A DNA stretch of 64,000 nucleotides from CAZABP01 sp964483245 (GCA_964483245.1 CAZABP010000014.1:1-64000), one strand, 5' to 3'; positions 42,028 through 51,387 are shown, numbered from the stretch's first letter. Translations and numbers: made by a program. The notes: generated by a model from the sequence alone, not told the origin.

Positions 42028-45000
42028 ATGCACGGCAAGATGCATGACGATGAGCCGTCTGAGCCTAACGCTGCGATGAACGGGCCAGACCCTGCGAGCC
42101 TGCTCGCCGAGAGCGCATGGCTGCGGCGTCTCGCGCGAGAGCTCGTCGGTGCCGCTGCAGCCGATGATCTGGCGCAGGACGTGCTCGTCGCCGCGCTCGA
42201 ACAACGTCCGGAGGTCCGTACAGGCCTGCGGCCCTGGCTGGGGACGGTGGCGCGCCGGTTGGCCCTGTTGCGGCGAAGGCGGGACGTCCGGCGTCAGCGG
42301 CGCGAGCAAGGCGCGGCACGCCCGGAAGCGGTCCGTGCGACGGCCGATGTCGTCGAGCGAGCTCAACTGCACCGGCTCGTCGTCGAAGCCACGCTGGTTC
42401 TCGACGAGCCGTACCGGACGACGCTCTTGCTCCACTACTTCGACGACCTGTCGATGCGGGAGGTGGCGCAGCGCTGCGGTGTGCCGCTCGAGACCGCGCG
42501 CACGCGCCTGAGGCGCGGACTCGCAACGCTTCGTGCGCGCCTCGACCGACAGTGCGGCGGCCGTAGGGCCTGGGCGGTTCCGTTGGCAGCGTTCTTCGGC
42601 GAGCAAGCGCGAGCCCTGGTGGCGGTCGGAGGAGTGCTGATGACGATGCAGACGAAACTGCTGATCGGTGGGATCGGCGTGATTCTGGCAGCGCTGCTGG
42701 TGTGGTTTGCGGTCCCGCAACAGCCGCCATCGGAGACGCTGCCGGTGACCGACGCGCCTCCGCTCGCGCAGGCAGTCGCGCCGCCAGGAGGAGAAGCCAC
42801 GACTGCTGCCGCCGCGGCGGGCGCTGGGAATGCAACGACCGAGCGCACCGCAGCGCCGATGTCGGACCTCCTGTTGATCCGGGGGCGTTGCATTGCCTCC
42901 GAGGACGGCACACCGCTTCCAGGCTGTCGCGTCGAGCTGCTCGTGTTCCCGGATGCCAAGGAAATCGCGCTTGCCGGCGATCGCGACGCAGATGTGAGCG
43001 TGACGACGGGGTCGGATGGATGCTTCGAGCTGCAGTGGCCTCTGGCACAGCCATCCCGTCTGCACCTGCGCGTGGACGCCGCACACCGCGGACGCGTGGG
43101 CCGCGAGTGGTCACGCAGCACTGCGGGCGAGCTGGATTGTGGCGACGTGCCGCTGACGCCAGGAGCGATCCTGCGTGGGCGTAGCGTCGATGAAGGCGGC
43201 TTGCCGGTTGGCGGCGTGCGCCTGTTGTGGAGCTTGCGCGACCGAGCGGACTGGCGCGTGGAGACCGCTGCGGTCTCCAGTGCTTCCGACGGCACGCTGC
43301 ACTGCGATCAGGTCCTGGTCGCGGGGACCTGGCATCTCGCGTGCACGAGCGGGCACCGCCTGATGAATCCGCAACTCGTCGAAGTCGCACCCGCAAGCGC
43401 GGCGATCACGCTGGATGTCCTGGTGCGTCGCGCCGAGGACCTGCCTGCGATCTCCGGCACGGTCGTGGATTCACACGGTGCTCCGGTGGCGAACATGCGG
43501 CTGTACGCGTCCGGCGACGGACCGCAGCTTCTCACGGCCGCCACGAGAGCCGATGGCTCGTTCATGTTCCGCAACACCCACGGCAGGGCGGAACCCGTCC
43601 GAGTCCGGGCGGGCCGCGGCTTTCGTCTGGTCGATGCGCAGACGACGTACCCGTGGGGTACGCACGACATCAGGTTGGTCGTGCTCCGACCCGCCGTGGC
43701 AAGGATCGCCGTCGTCGACGCTCAGGGTGCGCCGGTGACACGGTTCGCCGCGCGCGTGCAGTCCGTCGACGGTAGCCAGGTCCGCCGGCTGTCGATCGAA
43801 GAGGTACGCCGAAGACTCGAGGGGCACGTGCTCAGGTTGAGCGATCTGCCGCCTGACCGTTACCGGATCGCCGTGTTGCCGAGCGACGCGAGCTGCGGTT
43901 GCACCGCGCCCGTCGACTGGAACCTCGTCGACGGGGCCGAGCTGCGCATCGCGTTGACGGAGCCTGTGCCGCTGCGCGTGACCGTCCAGCTTCCCGACGG
44001 GACGCCGGTTGCAGGCAGCCAGGTCCAACTTCTGCGCAGCGAGCACGGCACCGAACTGCGGCTCGGCTGCCGGACGATGACCGTGCAAGAGACATACTCG
44101 AGCCGGCAGCCTGGACCGCACGATGGTGTGGTGGTCGACGCTGCGGTCACCGGGGCAGACGGCTCGGTCGTGCTGCGCGGCGTGGGAGGAGAGATCGTTG
44201 CAGTGCGCGCACTTGGGCCGGGGCATGCTCCGGTCATCCGGCATGGGATCGCATCGAGGCCGGGCGGCGCGGTGTTGGTGCTGCAGGTTGCGCAGGGTGC
44301 TGCAATCCGGGGCAGGTTGTTCCCGCAGCGCGTGCTCGAGCAGCTGCGCCCCAGCGATCGAGATCTCCGCGCAGCCGCAGGGCGTGAGGGCGACCTGGAT
44401 GCGTGGCGGCGTCCGCGCGCACCGGCACTGTGGCTGATCGAGATCGACGGGGAGCATCGGCGGCTGCCGCTGGGCGAGATTCTCGGTGCGCCGATCGCCG
44501 CGGATGGCGGGTTCCGCTTCGAAAACGTGCCAGCCGGTGACTGGCGGATTTCGCTCAAGTACTGGATCGACGTCGCCAACCGCGGGGGCAGCAGCCGGGA
44601 ACTCGAACTCGTCCGGCTGCCCGGGCTCACCGACGGCGGTGTGCACTGGCTCGATCTCGATGTTGCGGCGACCCAGCCGGGGCGCGTCCACGGGCTTGTG
44701 CGGTTCGAGGGGCAGCCATGGCGCCGCGGTGAGGCCCGTCTCGGCGACGTGCACGTGCGAACCGACGACGAAGGCCGCTTCTCTGCGCAACTCGATCCGG
44801 GCCGCCACTGGCTCGAACTCCGGCGCGCCGACGATGCGTCCAGGTCGCTCGCATTCGCGGAACACCCGGTCGAGGTCAGCGCGGCCGCAGTCGTGGAGCA
44901 GGTGTTCGACATCCGCCGGCGCATCCTGCGGCTGCGGCTGCTCGAGGCCGACGGGACGCCAGCGACGCAGCGGCTCTTCCTGCTGCGTGGCGCGATCTCG

Positions 45001-45222
45001 GTCGATGACCCCGAGCGCGATGCCGATGGCTGGATCACGGTCGACCCGATTCCGCCGCGGCCGATCCTCGTGCTGACCTATCCGGTCGGTTTCGACGCCG
45101 CGGCGCGTGCGGCGACGACCCCGGAGGATCGCCAGCAGCTGGTGATCCGGCTCGGCGAAGTGTCGGTTCCTGAGGAACCGCGCGAGGCGCGGGTCGAGCT
45201 GCGCATTCCACAAGGCAAGTGA
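42028..45222 (+). CDS. ECF-type sigma factor fused to a membrane helix and a large extracytoplasmic domain
   Basis: This single frame encodes 1064 residues. Residues about 22-90 resemble sigma region 2 (AAADDLAQDVLVAALEQ, WLGTVARRLALLRRRR). Residues about 115-170 resemble sigma region 4 with its helix-turn-helix (LDEPYRTTLLLHYFDDLSMREVAQRCGVPLETARTRLRRGL, in two parts). A transmembrane helix follows at about 211-231 (LLIGGIGVILAALLVWF). The remaining ~830 residues, outside the cytoplasm, hold several carboxypeptidase-regulatory-like beta-sandwich repeats (for example ISGTVVDSHGAPVANMRLYA and RVHGLVRFEGQPWRRGEARL). The sigma domain is thus tethered to the membrane. Release by proteolysis or signalling through the helix is possible. 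No separate anti-sigma gene is adjacent. Confidence 0.85.
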   Translation: MHGKMHDDEPSEPNAAMNGPDPASLLAESAWLRRLARELVGAAAADDLAQDVLVAALEQRPEVRTGLRPWLGTVARRLALLRRRRDVRRQRREQGAARPEAVRATADVVERAQLHRLVVEATLVLDEPYRTTLLLHYFDDLSMREVAQRCGVPLETARTRLRRGLATLRARLDRQCGGRRAWAVPLAAFFGEQARALVAVGGVLMTMQTKLLIGGIGVILAALLVWFAVPQQPPSETLPVTDAPPLAQAVAPPGGEATTAAAAAGAGNATTERTAAPMSDLLLIRGRCIASEDGTPLPGCRVELLVFPDAKEIALAGDRDADVSVTTGSDGCFELQWPLAQPSRLHLRVDAAHRGRVGREWSRSTAGELDCGDVPLTPGAILRGRSVDEGGLPVGGVRLLWSLRDRADWRVETAAVSSASDGTLHCDQVLVAGTWHLACTSGHRLMNPQLVEVAPASAAITLDVLVRRAEDLPAISGTVVDSHGAPVANMRLYASGDGPQLLTAATRADGSFMFRNTHGRAEPVRVRAGRGFRLVDAQTTYPWGTHDIRLVVLRPAVARIAVVDAQGAPVTRFAARVQSVDGSQVRRLSIEEVRRRLEGHVLRLSDLPPDRYRIAVLPSDASCGCTAPVDWNLVDGAELRIALTEPVPLRVTVQLPDGTPVAGSQVQLLRSEHGTELRLGCRTMTVQETYSSRQPGPHDGVVVDAAVTGADGSVVLRGVGGEIVAVRALGPGHAPVIRHGIASRPGGAVLVLQVAQGAAIRGRLFPQRVLEQLRPSDRDLRAAAGREGDLDAWRRPRAPALWLIEIDGEHRRLPLGEILGAPIAADGGFRFENVPAGDWRISLKYWIDVANRGGSSRELELVRLPGLTDGGVHWLDLDVAATQPGRVHGLVRFEGQPWRRGEARLGDVHVRTDDEGRFSAQLDPGRHWLELRRADDASRSLAFAEHPVEVSAAAVVEQVFDIRRRILRLRLLEADGTPATQRLFLLRGAISVDDPERDADGWITVDPIPPRPILVLTYPVGFDAAARAATTPEDRQQLVIRLGEVSVPEEPREARVELRIPQGK

Positions 45223-45262
45223 CGGCTGACGGTAGCTCGGCCGTGCAGCGTGCAGCAGATCC

Positions 45263-45985
45263 CTACGTCAGCTGCGGCATCCCCTGCGCGACCGTGATCG
45301 GCGCCCGCACGCATGCCGCGTAACCCAGCCAGATCAGCACCAACCCGACGAGCTCACCGACGTACAGCCCTTCGACGACGCCGGCTTTCGCCATGCCGCC
45401 GCCGATGCCGGGCAGCAGCGCGCCGGTCGCGATCAGAGCATTGCCGACTGCGCGCGCGCGCGACGCGTCCCGCCGCGCGTACCGCCACGCGCTGAGCGCG
45501 GCTCCGCCGATCAGGAAGATCGCTGCGTAGCTGTTGATCAGCGGCGTCATCAGCCGGAGCCAGCTCCACTCGAGCGCGGCCCCGCCCGGCCGGTGCGGTT
45601 GCAGCTCCTCCACTCGCACCGGCGACAGCAGCACGAGCGCAGCCGTGACGGCGACGAGCGGCAGACTCACCCACGTCAACGCCCGGGCGGTCCGGCGCTG
45701 CAGCAGCAGGAAGATCGTGCCCTGCGCCAGCGGGTACCCGCCGAGCACGGCTCCGGCCGCGTACCAGGCCTTGCTCAGCCATGCAGAGTTGCCGCACAAC
45801 GTGATCGCGCTCTCGAGCGCGGTCCCGAGGCCGTACGTGAACACACCGATGCTCCACCACAGCAGGTGCGTGCCACCTCGTTCGTGATGTCGGCGCACCA
45901 GCACGACGAGGAACGCGGCCGCGAGCAGCGTCGTCGCGATCGGGAGGTAGTGCACCGGGTCTGGCTGCGACGTCGCGGTCGGCAT
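45263..45985 (-). CDS. seven-helix integral membrane protein of unknown function
   Basis: This 240-residue protein has about seven hydrophobic segments: about 12-30, 42-60, 75-92, 100-120, 145-168, 182-200 and 207-228. The layout resembles the seven-helix sensor parts of some histidine kinases (7TM-type), but no output domain follows. LLWWSIGVFTYGLGTALES is the most family-like stretch. It is transcribed from an apparently leaderless start and lies convergent to the sigma-fusion gene. Confidence 0.7.
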   Translation of the reverse strand: MPTATSQPDPVHYLPIATTLLAAAFLVVLVRRHHERGGTHLLWWSIGVFTYGLGTALESAITLCGNSAWLSKAWYAAGAVLGGYPLAQGTIFLLLQRRTARALTWVSLPLVAVTAALVLLSPVRVEELQPHRPGGAALEWSWLRLMTPLINSYAAIFLIGGAALSAWRYARRDASRARAVGNALIATGALLPGIGGGMAKAGVVEGLYVGELVGLVLIWLGYAACVRAPITVAQGMPQLT

Positions 45986-45997
45986 CGCGGCAGGCTA
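45986..45997 (-). promoter_or_regulatory. candidate leaderless promoter (TAGCCT GCCGCG ATG)
   Basis: On the minus strand TAGCCT (45997-45992) and GCCGCG run directly into the ATG at 45985. This block is identical to the one before the membrane-protein gene at 39326. Confidence 0.55.
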
Positions 45998-46113
45998 GCG
46001 CGCGCTGCGACAGCAAGCAGGCGTTCCGCGCGCAATGACGTTGGGATGACACTGGGCGGGAACGCGTTCCGTACGGTCCGCGCCTTCAGGCAATCGATCG
46101 AAAGGAACTCCTG

Positions 46114-47241
46114 ATGTCTCGCTTCCTCCCCGCACCGGCGTGGATCGCGCCGGCCCTGCTCACCGCGCTCTCGGCACAGAGCCATCTCTACCTCCCTGCC
46201 TCGTTCTCGCCGAACCAGAACGAGCTCAACCGGTACGACTGGGTCCCGTTGATGCAGCCGGACGCGCGCGTGCAGGCGTTCTACGGCGCCACGGAGACCG
46301 GCACGCCCGCGTTCGTCGCGACCGGGATCTCGCTGCGCTTCGACGGGCCGATTCCGCAGGTCGGACTGCCCGGGCCGTTCACGATCAAGCGCCTGCGCGT
46401 CAGGGTCGGCACCAGCACGGTCGGGCAGCCGCAGTCGGTGTTCGCGGACAACCTGACGTCGGCGCTCGCGACGGCGTTCGACCAGCAGGTCACGTACTGG
46501 CCTGACAACGGGAGCCGCATGCCGGAGCCGTGGGGTGGTCAGAACGACACGCTGACGTTCCCGTTCGCGGCGCCGGTGCCGATCGCGATTCCTCAAGGCG
46601 GCTGGTTCGTCGTCGAGCTGCTGATCGAAGGCAACGACATCGCCGCGCGCGCGCATGCGATGCTGGATGGACAGCTCGGCAGCGGCGGACCGGTCGACGG
46701 CTCGGCCAACAGCTTCGGTGCCGGTTGCTCGGCCGGCGCGAACCTGCCTGCCGCAACGATCCTGACCAAGGGGATCCACGCGCCTGGCGCAGCACATTCG
46801 ATCTACGGCCAGAACCTCGGTGCGAACGCCCCGGTCGTCACGATGCTCGGCGCCAGCGACACGATGCACGCGCAGCTCGGCGCACTCCCGTTCGCCGTAC
46901 CGTTCACGACCTGCAACGTCTACACGAGCTGGGACATGACGCTGCCGCAGCAGGCGAATGCGAGCGGCGCGATCCCGGAGTGGACGCCGAGCTCGGTGGT
47001 GGCCGTCCCGGCGACGCCGGCGTTGAACAGCTTCACCGTGCACTCGCAGCTGATCTCGATCGTCGCGGGCGCGAATGCACCGTGGAACCTGGTGTTCAGC
47101 GACAAGCGGACCGTCACGCTCGGCACGCTGTCGCCGCTGAGCGAGCAGATGTTCACGGTCAGCCACTCCGGCAGCGCGACCGCGGCGATCGCCGACAAGG
47201 TCGCCGTGTTCGGCTACGCGATGCGCGTCCGCATGCAGTAG
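46114..47241 (+). CDS. secreted protein of unknown function
   Basis: This 375-residue protein has a signal peptide (FLPAPAWIAPALLTALSA, cleavage about residue 21). The mature part is predicted all-beta and rich in Gly, Ala, Thr and Ser. GGWFVVELLIEGND and SANSFGAGCSAGANLP are its most distinctive stretches; similar text occurs in large families of secreted planctomycete proteins that I cannot name. AAAGGAA lies 9 nt before the ATG. TACGGTCCGCGC at 46072-46083 is a possible -10 region. Confidence 0.7.
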   Translation: MSRFLPAPAWIAPALLTALSAQSHLYLPASFSPNQNELNRYDWVPLMQPDARVQAFYGATETGTPAFVATGISLRFDGPIPQVGLPGPFTIKRLRVRVGTSTVGQPQSVFADNLTSALATAFDQQVTYWPDNGSRMPEPWGGQNDTLTFPFAAPVPIAIPQGGWFVVELLIEGNDIAARAHAMLDGQLGSGGPVDGSANSFGAGCSAGANLPAATILTKGIHAPGAAHSIYGQNLGANAPVVTMLGASDTMHAQLGALPFAVPFTTCNVYTSWDMTLPQQANASGAIPEWTPSSVVAVPATPALNSFTVHSQLISIVAGANAPWNLVFSDKRTVTLGTLSPLSEQMFTVSHSGSATAAIADKVAVFGYAMRVRMQ

Positions 47242-47249
47242 CGCGCGCG

Positions 47250-47933
47250 TCAGCGCGTGAACCGCAGCCCGACGCCGCGCACGGTGTGCAGATGGCTCGG
47301 GCCGCCGGTCCGGTCGAACAGCTTGCGCAGCCGCAACACGACGTTGTCCACTGTGCGTGTGGTCGGCGCGGATGCGCGCCCGAACATCTGCTCGACGACC
47401 TCGCGCCGGGGCACGACGGTCCCCTCGCGCGAGGCGAGCAGGCGCAGCAGGCGTGCTTCGGACAGCGTCAGGTCGACCTCGTCGCCACGCCAGGTCCGCG
47501 CCTTGAGGCTGCGCAGGTTGACTTCGTTGCCGCCGAACGTCAGCAGGTCGGCCGCTGGCGCAGGCGGGCGGTGCCGGCGCAGCAGTGCCGCGACGCGCAG
47601 CAGCAGCTCGCGCAGGTGGAACGGCTTGGTCAGGTAGTCGTCCGCCTGGCACTCGAGGCCGCGGATCCGGTCGGCGTCGCTGGCGCGCGCCGACAGGACC
47701 AGGACCGGAGTCTCGTCACCGCGCGCGCGCATCCGCCGCAGCACGCCGAACCCGTCGGTGCCGGGCAGCATGATGTCGAGCACGACCAGATCCACGCCGC
47801 CGCGCTCGAGGCGGGTCAGCGCCTCGTCTCCGGACCGCACGAGCTCGGCGCCATGGCCGTCGAGACCGAGGTTGTCGCAGATCATCTCGCCGAGCGCACG
47901 CTCGTCTTCGACGACCAGGCAATGCCGCGTCAT
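47250..47933 (-). CDS. OmpR/PhoB-family response regulator
   Basis: This 227-residue protein has a receiver domain (CLVVEDERALGEM; phospho-acceptor Asp in LVVLDIMLPG; Lys in YLTKPFH) and a winged-helix DNA-binding domain (VDLTLSEARLLRLLASREG, TRTVDNVVLRLRKLF, TVRGVGLRF). It should bind DNA as a dimer after phosphorylation. The stop is 9 nt from a convergent gene. The ATG overlaps the start region of the histidine kinase stop (ATGA), so the pair is an operon with the regulator first only in map order: the kinase gene is transcribed first. Confidence 0.94.
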   Translation of the reverse strand: MTRHCLVVEDERALGEMICDNLGLDGHGAELVRSGDEALTRLERGGVDLVVLDIMLPGTDGFGVLRRMRARGDETPVLVLSARASDADRIRGLECQADDYLTKPFHLRELLLRVAALLRRHRPPAPAADLLTFGGNEVNLRSLKARTWRGDEVDLTLSEARLLRLLASREGTVVPRREVVEQMFGRASAPTTRTVDNVVLRLRKLFDRTGGPSHLHTVRGVGLRFTR

Positions 47934-48910
47934 GCAGTCTGCTCCGCACGTGGGATCCGGACACACAACTCACTGCCACGTCCGCGGCCGGCGCTGCTTG
48001 CGCGCACCGTGCCACCATGCGCCGTGACGAGCTCCCGCACGAGGTGCAGCCCGAGACCGGCGCCGCCGATGTGGTCGTCGACCGCGCGATAGAACGGATC
48101 GAAGACGCGCCCGCACTCCTGCGGCGTCATGCCGCGTCCCGTGTCGGTGACGCGGAGCTGCGCCACCGCGCCGACGTTGCGCAGCTCGACTTCGACCTGG
48201 CCGGCGGGACCGCCGTACTTGATCGCGTTGTCGAGCAGGTTTTCGACGATCAGTCGCATCGAGTCGCGGTCGCGCCGCACCGGGCTCGCCTCCAGCGAAG
48301 CGCGGATCGTGACGCTCCCGGCGACGCAGCGTGGCTGCATCGCCGCGACCGCCTCGCGGACGTCGTCGGCAAGGTCGGCACGCTCGAGCGACAGCTTGCG
48401 GCCGGTGGCGCGGAGTCCGGCGGCGGTCAGGAGGTTCGTGACGCCTTGTTCCAAACGGGCGGTTTCGTCCAGCATCGCCTGCAGGTAGCGCTCGCGCTTC
48501 GTCTCGTCGAGCGAACCGCGCTGCATCGATTCGAGGCCGAGCCGGATCGTCGCCAGCGGCGTGTTCAACTGATGCGCCGCACCGGCGAGGAAGCGGTCCT
48601 GGTGGCGCCGCGTGCGCGCCTCACGCCACAGCGCGGCGTACGACAGCGCCGCACCGCACAGCAGCAGCACGCCGAATGCGATGCTCTCGCTGAGGAACAT
48701 CCGCTGCCGCCTGCGTCCGACTTCGCCGAGCGACGCGACGTCGGTGCCGCCGAGCGCGACCGCCGCCTGCTCGACCTGACCCGCGGCGAGCAGCTCGCCG
48801 GCCCGCTCGAGCTCGGCGGACTGCTCGAGCTGGAACCAGGTCCACCACGCAACTTGCACGAGGCAGAACAGGAGGACGATGCTGAAGAACAGCGAGCTGC
48901 GGGGCTTCAT
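47930..48910 (-). CDS. sensor histidine kinase, partner of the OmpR-type regulator
   Basis: This 326-residue kinase has two transmembrane helices, at about 7-27 and 72-93, with a short periplasmic loop of about 45 residues. The phospho-acceptor motif is AGAAHQLNTPLATIRLG. ATPase boxes follow: N box IVENLLDNAIKYGG, G1 VTDTGRGM and G2 GGAGLGLHLV. It overlaps the regulator gene by ATGA. The sensory loop is small, so the signal may come from the membrane. A TAGCCT element at 48936-48931 gives a leader of about 15 nt. Confidence 0.93.
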   Translation of the reverse strand: MKPRSSLFFSIVLLFCLVQVAWWTWFQLEQSAELERAGELLAAGQVEQAAVALGGTDVASLGEVGRRRQRMFLSESIAFGVLLLCGAALSYAALWREARTRRHQDRFLAGAAHQLNTPLATIRLGLESMQRGSLDETKRERYLQAMLDETARLEQGVTNLLTAAGLRATGRKLSLERADLADDVREAVAAMQPRCVAGSVTIRASLEASPVRRDRDSMRLIVENLLDNAIKYGGPAGQVEVELRNVGAVAQLRVTDTGRGMTPQECGRVFDPFYRAVDDHIGGAGLGLHLVRELVTAHGGTVRASSAGRGRGSELCVRIPRAEQTA

Positions 48911-49126
48911 GGGGACGGTCTGGCGCGCAGAGGCTACCCGCCGTCCGATGCGTCGCGATGGGGCCCGGTGGGTGCGGCCCGGCCGGCGAGCGAGGCCCGC
49001 GGCTGAGTAGCGACTGGAAGCCATGCGGGTCTGCGACGCGCACGGACCCTTGCCGTGGGCTACGGCGTGCCGGACCATTCCGGATCGCTCGTCGCCGCGG
49101 GAATCTGAGGACCGCGAGCAGCCCCG

Positions 49127-50251
49127 ATGAACGTGAATCCACGCAGCGCCGTGACGATCGGACTCGCAAGCGCGACGGTCATCGGACTCGCGGCGATGCT
49201 CTGGCTGGAACGGAGCGAGACAGGAGACGCGGGACGTGGATCCTCCGCGCAGGCGCGGAGCGGATTTCCGGCAGCGACGCCCCAGAACGCAGGCTCGGCT
49301 CCGGCTGCCCAGGCCTCGCACTCGCGCGAGCAGATTGTCGGAGCTTCGCAGGCGTCCTCCGGTGCCGAGGCGTCGCGCGAGGTCGGGCGCTCGTTGCTCG
49401 AACGTTGGCAAGAGATCGATCCGCAGGAGCTCGAGCGGCTCCTGCGGGCCCTGTTCGCGACGGATCCGGAGCTCGCGACGGCGGTCGCAACGCAGATCTT
49501 CGAGGAGGCGATCGTGCAAGGCTCGAAGGATCGCGCCAATCACATGCGCAAGCTGATGCTCGAACTCGCAGAGCCCAGTTCCTCGGCTACGCAGCTGATC
49601 GGTGTGTTCCGCAACGTGCAGGCGCGTAGCGGAACCAACGAGGGGCTCTATGGGCGCGGCATGTCCGCGGCGCAGATGTTCGCGCTGACTCTGCAGAACC
49701 TCAGCGCGGAGCGCCGTCAGGCGTGGGTGGATGCGCTCCTCCGCGCGGCACCCACGCAGGAGACAGGCGCCGACATGTTCGTCATTCTCGTGGCAGCCAC
49801 GGCATCCGACCATGTCGAAGCCATCCCGCGGGTGCAGCAGATCCTGGCGGACAGCCATGACGACTTGATCCAGGAGATGGCGCTCGTGAACCTCGGCCGG
49901 TTGGCGGACGCCGAGACGTTGGTTGCCATCGCGACGCAAGCCGGCGTGCACCTCGCGAGGCCGCCCCGGTCGGCGAGGGACATCCAGATGCAGGGCGGCC
50001 TCGCCTCCGGAATGGTGAACGCACTCAATCGCGACCCGCGTGCCGGCGCGTCGGTCGCAAGGGAAATGCAGCCGCTGCTCGAAAACTGGGCGCGCGACGA
50101 ACGCTGCCACCTGCTGCTCGAACACACGCTGAAGAGCCTGGCGCCGCATCCGATCCCGGGATTGCGAGCATCCCTCGAGACTCTCGCCGCATCGCCGGTT
50201 CCGCGCATCGCAACCGCTGCCAGCCAGACGCTGCAGCGCTGGAAGTTCTGA
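49127..50251 (+). CDS. membrane-anchored helical-repeat protein of unknown function
   Basis: This 374-residue protein has one N-terminal hydrophobic segment (VTIGLASATVIGLAAMLWL) that acts as signal or anchor. A Ser/Ala/Gln-rich linker (about 30-80) follows. The remaining ~290 residues are predicted helical in pairs, resembling HEAT-like repeats (DLIQEMALVNLGRLADAETL, IPGLRASLETLAASPVPRI). No family is recognised with confidence. Its stop overlaps the start of the next lipoprotein gene (TGATG), so the two are probably made together. Confidence 0.68.
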   Translation: MNVNPRSAVTIGLASATVIGLAAMLWLERSETGDAGRGSSAQARSGFPAATPQNAGSAPAAQASHSREQIVGASQASSGAEASREVGRSLLERWQEIDPQELERLLRALFATDPELATAVATQIFEEAIVQGSKDRANHMRKLMLELAEPSSSATQLIGVFRNVQARSGTNEGLYGRGMSAAQMFALTLQNLSAERRQAWVDALLRAAPTQETGADMFVILVAATASDHVEAIPRVQQILADSHDDLIQEMALVNLGRLADAETLVAIATQAGVHLARPPRSARDIQMQGGLASGMVNALNRDPRAGASVAREMQPLLENWARDERCHLLLEHTLKSLAPHPIPGLRASLETLAASPVPRIATAASQTLQRWKF

Positions 50252-51021
50252 TGCGGAGGTCACGGGTGCGTTCCATCGTCATCCGCATGCGCACCGTCCT
50301 GGTCCTGCTGTTCCTGGTCCTGCTCACCACATGCGCGCAGCCACACTGGGCAGAGGCTGTCGCCGCCGCGGACCCGGCGTTCGGCGGCGGCGAAGCGCTC
50401 GAGTTCATGCTGCGCCTGTCGCCGGTCGACAAGCTGGTCGGCGATCCGCTGCAACGCACGCGTTTCCTGCGTGAGCAGCGCGACCAACAGGATGCGGAGG
50501 CGGTGAAGCTGGTGCTCGAGCTCACCACGGAATCCGCCGCGGCGCCGGCGCTGGAGTTCCTGCGCAGCGACGCCGGGAACGCGTTCGTGCAGGCCGAACT
50601 GTGGGCGATCGGTCTGTACCCACACCACGCAGGCCAGGCGCAGCAGCGCGCCGAGCGCTTCAGCGATCCGGCACGGGTCGGCGACTCGGCGCGCCGCGAC
50701 ATTGCCCATGGAATTCAGCTGATCGTCGAGGGGGGCTCTGCGAGCCCCTCGATCCTGGCGGAGACGATCGGCGCCGCGTGGCTGACGCCCGAGCAGGCGC
50801 GTGCGATCGGGGCGTTCTTCACCAGCGAGGACGGCATGAGCTGGCTCGCCGTGCGGGCGGAGGCATGGGCGCGGACCCACCAGCGCCTGCAGTCCTTCCG
50901 TACCGAAGCGCGCGCCCGCGGCTTCCTCTGGACGCCGCCGGAGGACCTCGAAGAGCTGATCCTTCCGCCATCGACGTACCGCGAATCGGCGGAACCACGG
51001 AGCACCGGCTCAGGTCGCTGA
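50251..51021 (+). CDS. putative lipoprotein of unknown function
   Basis: This 256-residue protein has a basic start and a hydrophobic segment with lipobox LLTTC (Cys about residue 28). The mature part is helical, with no motif I recognise; RLSPVDKLVGDPLQRTRFLREQ and FFTSEDGMSWLAVRAEAW are typical stretches. It overlaps the upstream anchored protein gene by TGATG. Together they look like a small envelope operon. Starting at the internal ATG near residue 13 would give a more usual signal peptide. Confidence 0.68.
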   Translation: MRRSRVRSIVIRMRTVLVLLFLVLLTTCAQPHWAEAVAAADPAFGGGEALEFMLRLSPVDKLVGDPLQRTRFLREQRDQQDAEAVKLVLELTTESAAAPALEFLRSDAGNAFVQAELWAIGLYPHHAGQAQQRAERFSDPARVGDSARRDIAHGIQLIVEGGSASPSILAETIGAAWLTPEQARAIGAFFTSEDGMSWLAVRAEAWARTHQRLQSFRTEARARGFLWTPPEDLEELILPPSTYRESAEPRSTGSGR

Positions 51022-51072
51022 CGGATCGCCGCGCACCCTTGTGACGCCACCGTTGCGGCGTACGCAGGCGCC

Positions 51073-51387
51073 ATGGCAACCGCACCGAGAATCCATGCCG
51101 ACGAGCTGCGGCGCAAGCTCGCACAGGGCAACGAAACCATGTTCGTCTGCGCCTACGACGATCCTGCGAAGTGCAAGCAGTTCGCGCTCGACGGTTCGAT
51201 GACGTTCCAGGAACTGGAGGCAAAGCTGCCAACCCTGCCGAAGAGCCAGGAGATCGTGTTCTTCTGCGCTTGACCGCAGGACGCGACGGCCGTCGGTCGG
51301 GCGGCCAAGTTCCAGAAGATGGGCTACACGAATGCGAAGGTGCTCGACGGCGGGGTCGAGGCCTGGAACAGCTCGGCGCCGGCGTGA
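51073..51387 (+). CDS. rhodanese-like protein with in-frame TGA, candidate selenoprotein (Sec67)
   Basis: This 104-residue single rhodanese domain is readable only if the TGA at 51271-51273 is decoded. Before it lies IVFFCA, the active-site strand and Cys. After it, in the same frame, lie PQDATAVGRAAKFQKMGY and VLDGGVEAW, the normal end of a rhodanese. The active loop thus reads Cys-Ala-Sec-Pro. In related rhodaneses this loop is Cys-x-Cys-Pro, so Sec replaces a Cys. A hairpin with the loop GGTCG stands 14 nt after the TGA. Rhodaneses transfer sulfur or act on thiols and selenium. The ATG at 51073 is 51 nt after the previous stop. A nonsense mutation is the alternative, but the downstream part is fully conserved. 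Confidence 0.85.
51288..51306 (+). promoter_or_regulatory. bacterial SECIS-like stem-loop
   Basis: GGCCGTC (51288-51294) pairs with GGCGGCC (51300-51306) over 7 bp (6 Watson-Crick, 1 G-U). The loop GGTCG starts 22 nt after the TGA. A loop that begins with G and contains GGU at this distance fits the bacterial SECIS pattern bound by SelB. Confidence 0.7.

Noticed and set aside
51073..51273. Short 66-residue protein ending at the TGA
   Set aside because: It would end within the rhodanese active loop and lack half of the fold, which is fully present downstream in the same frame.
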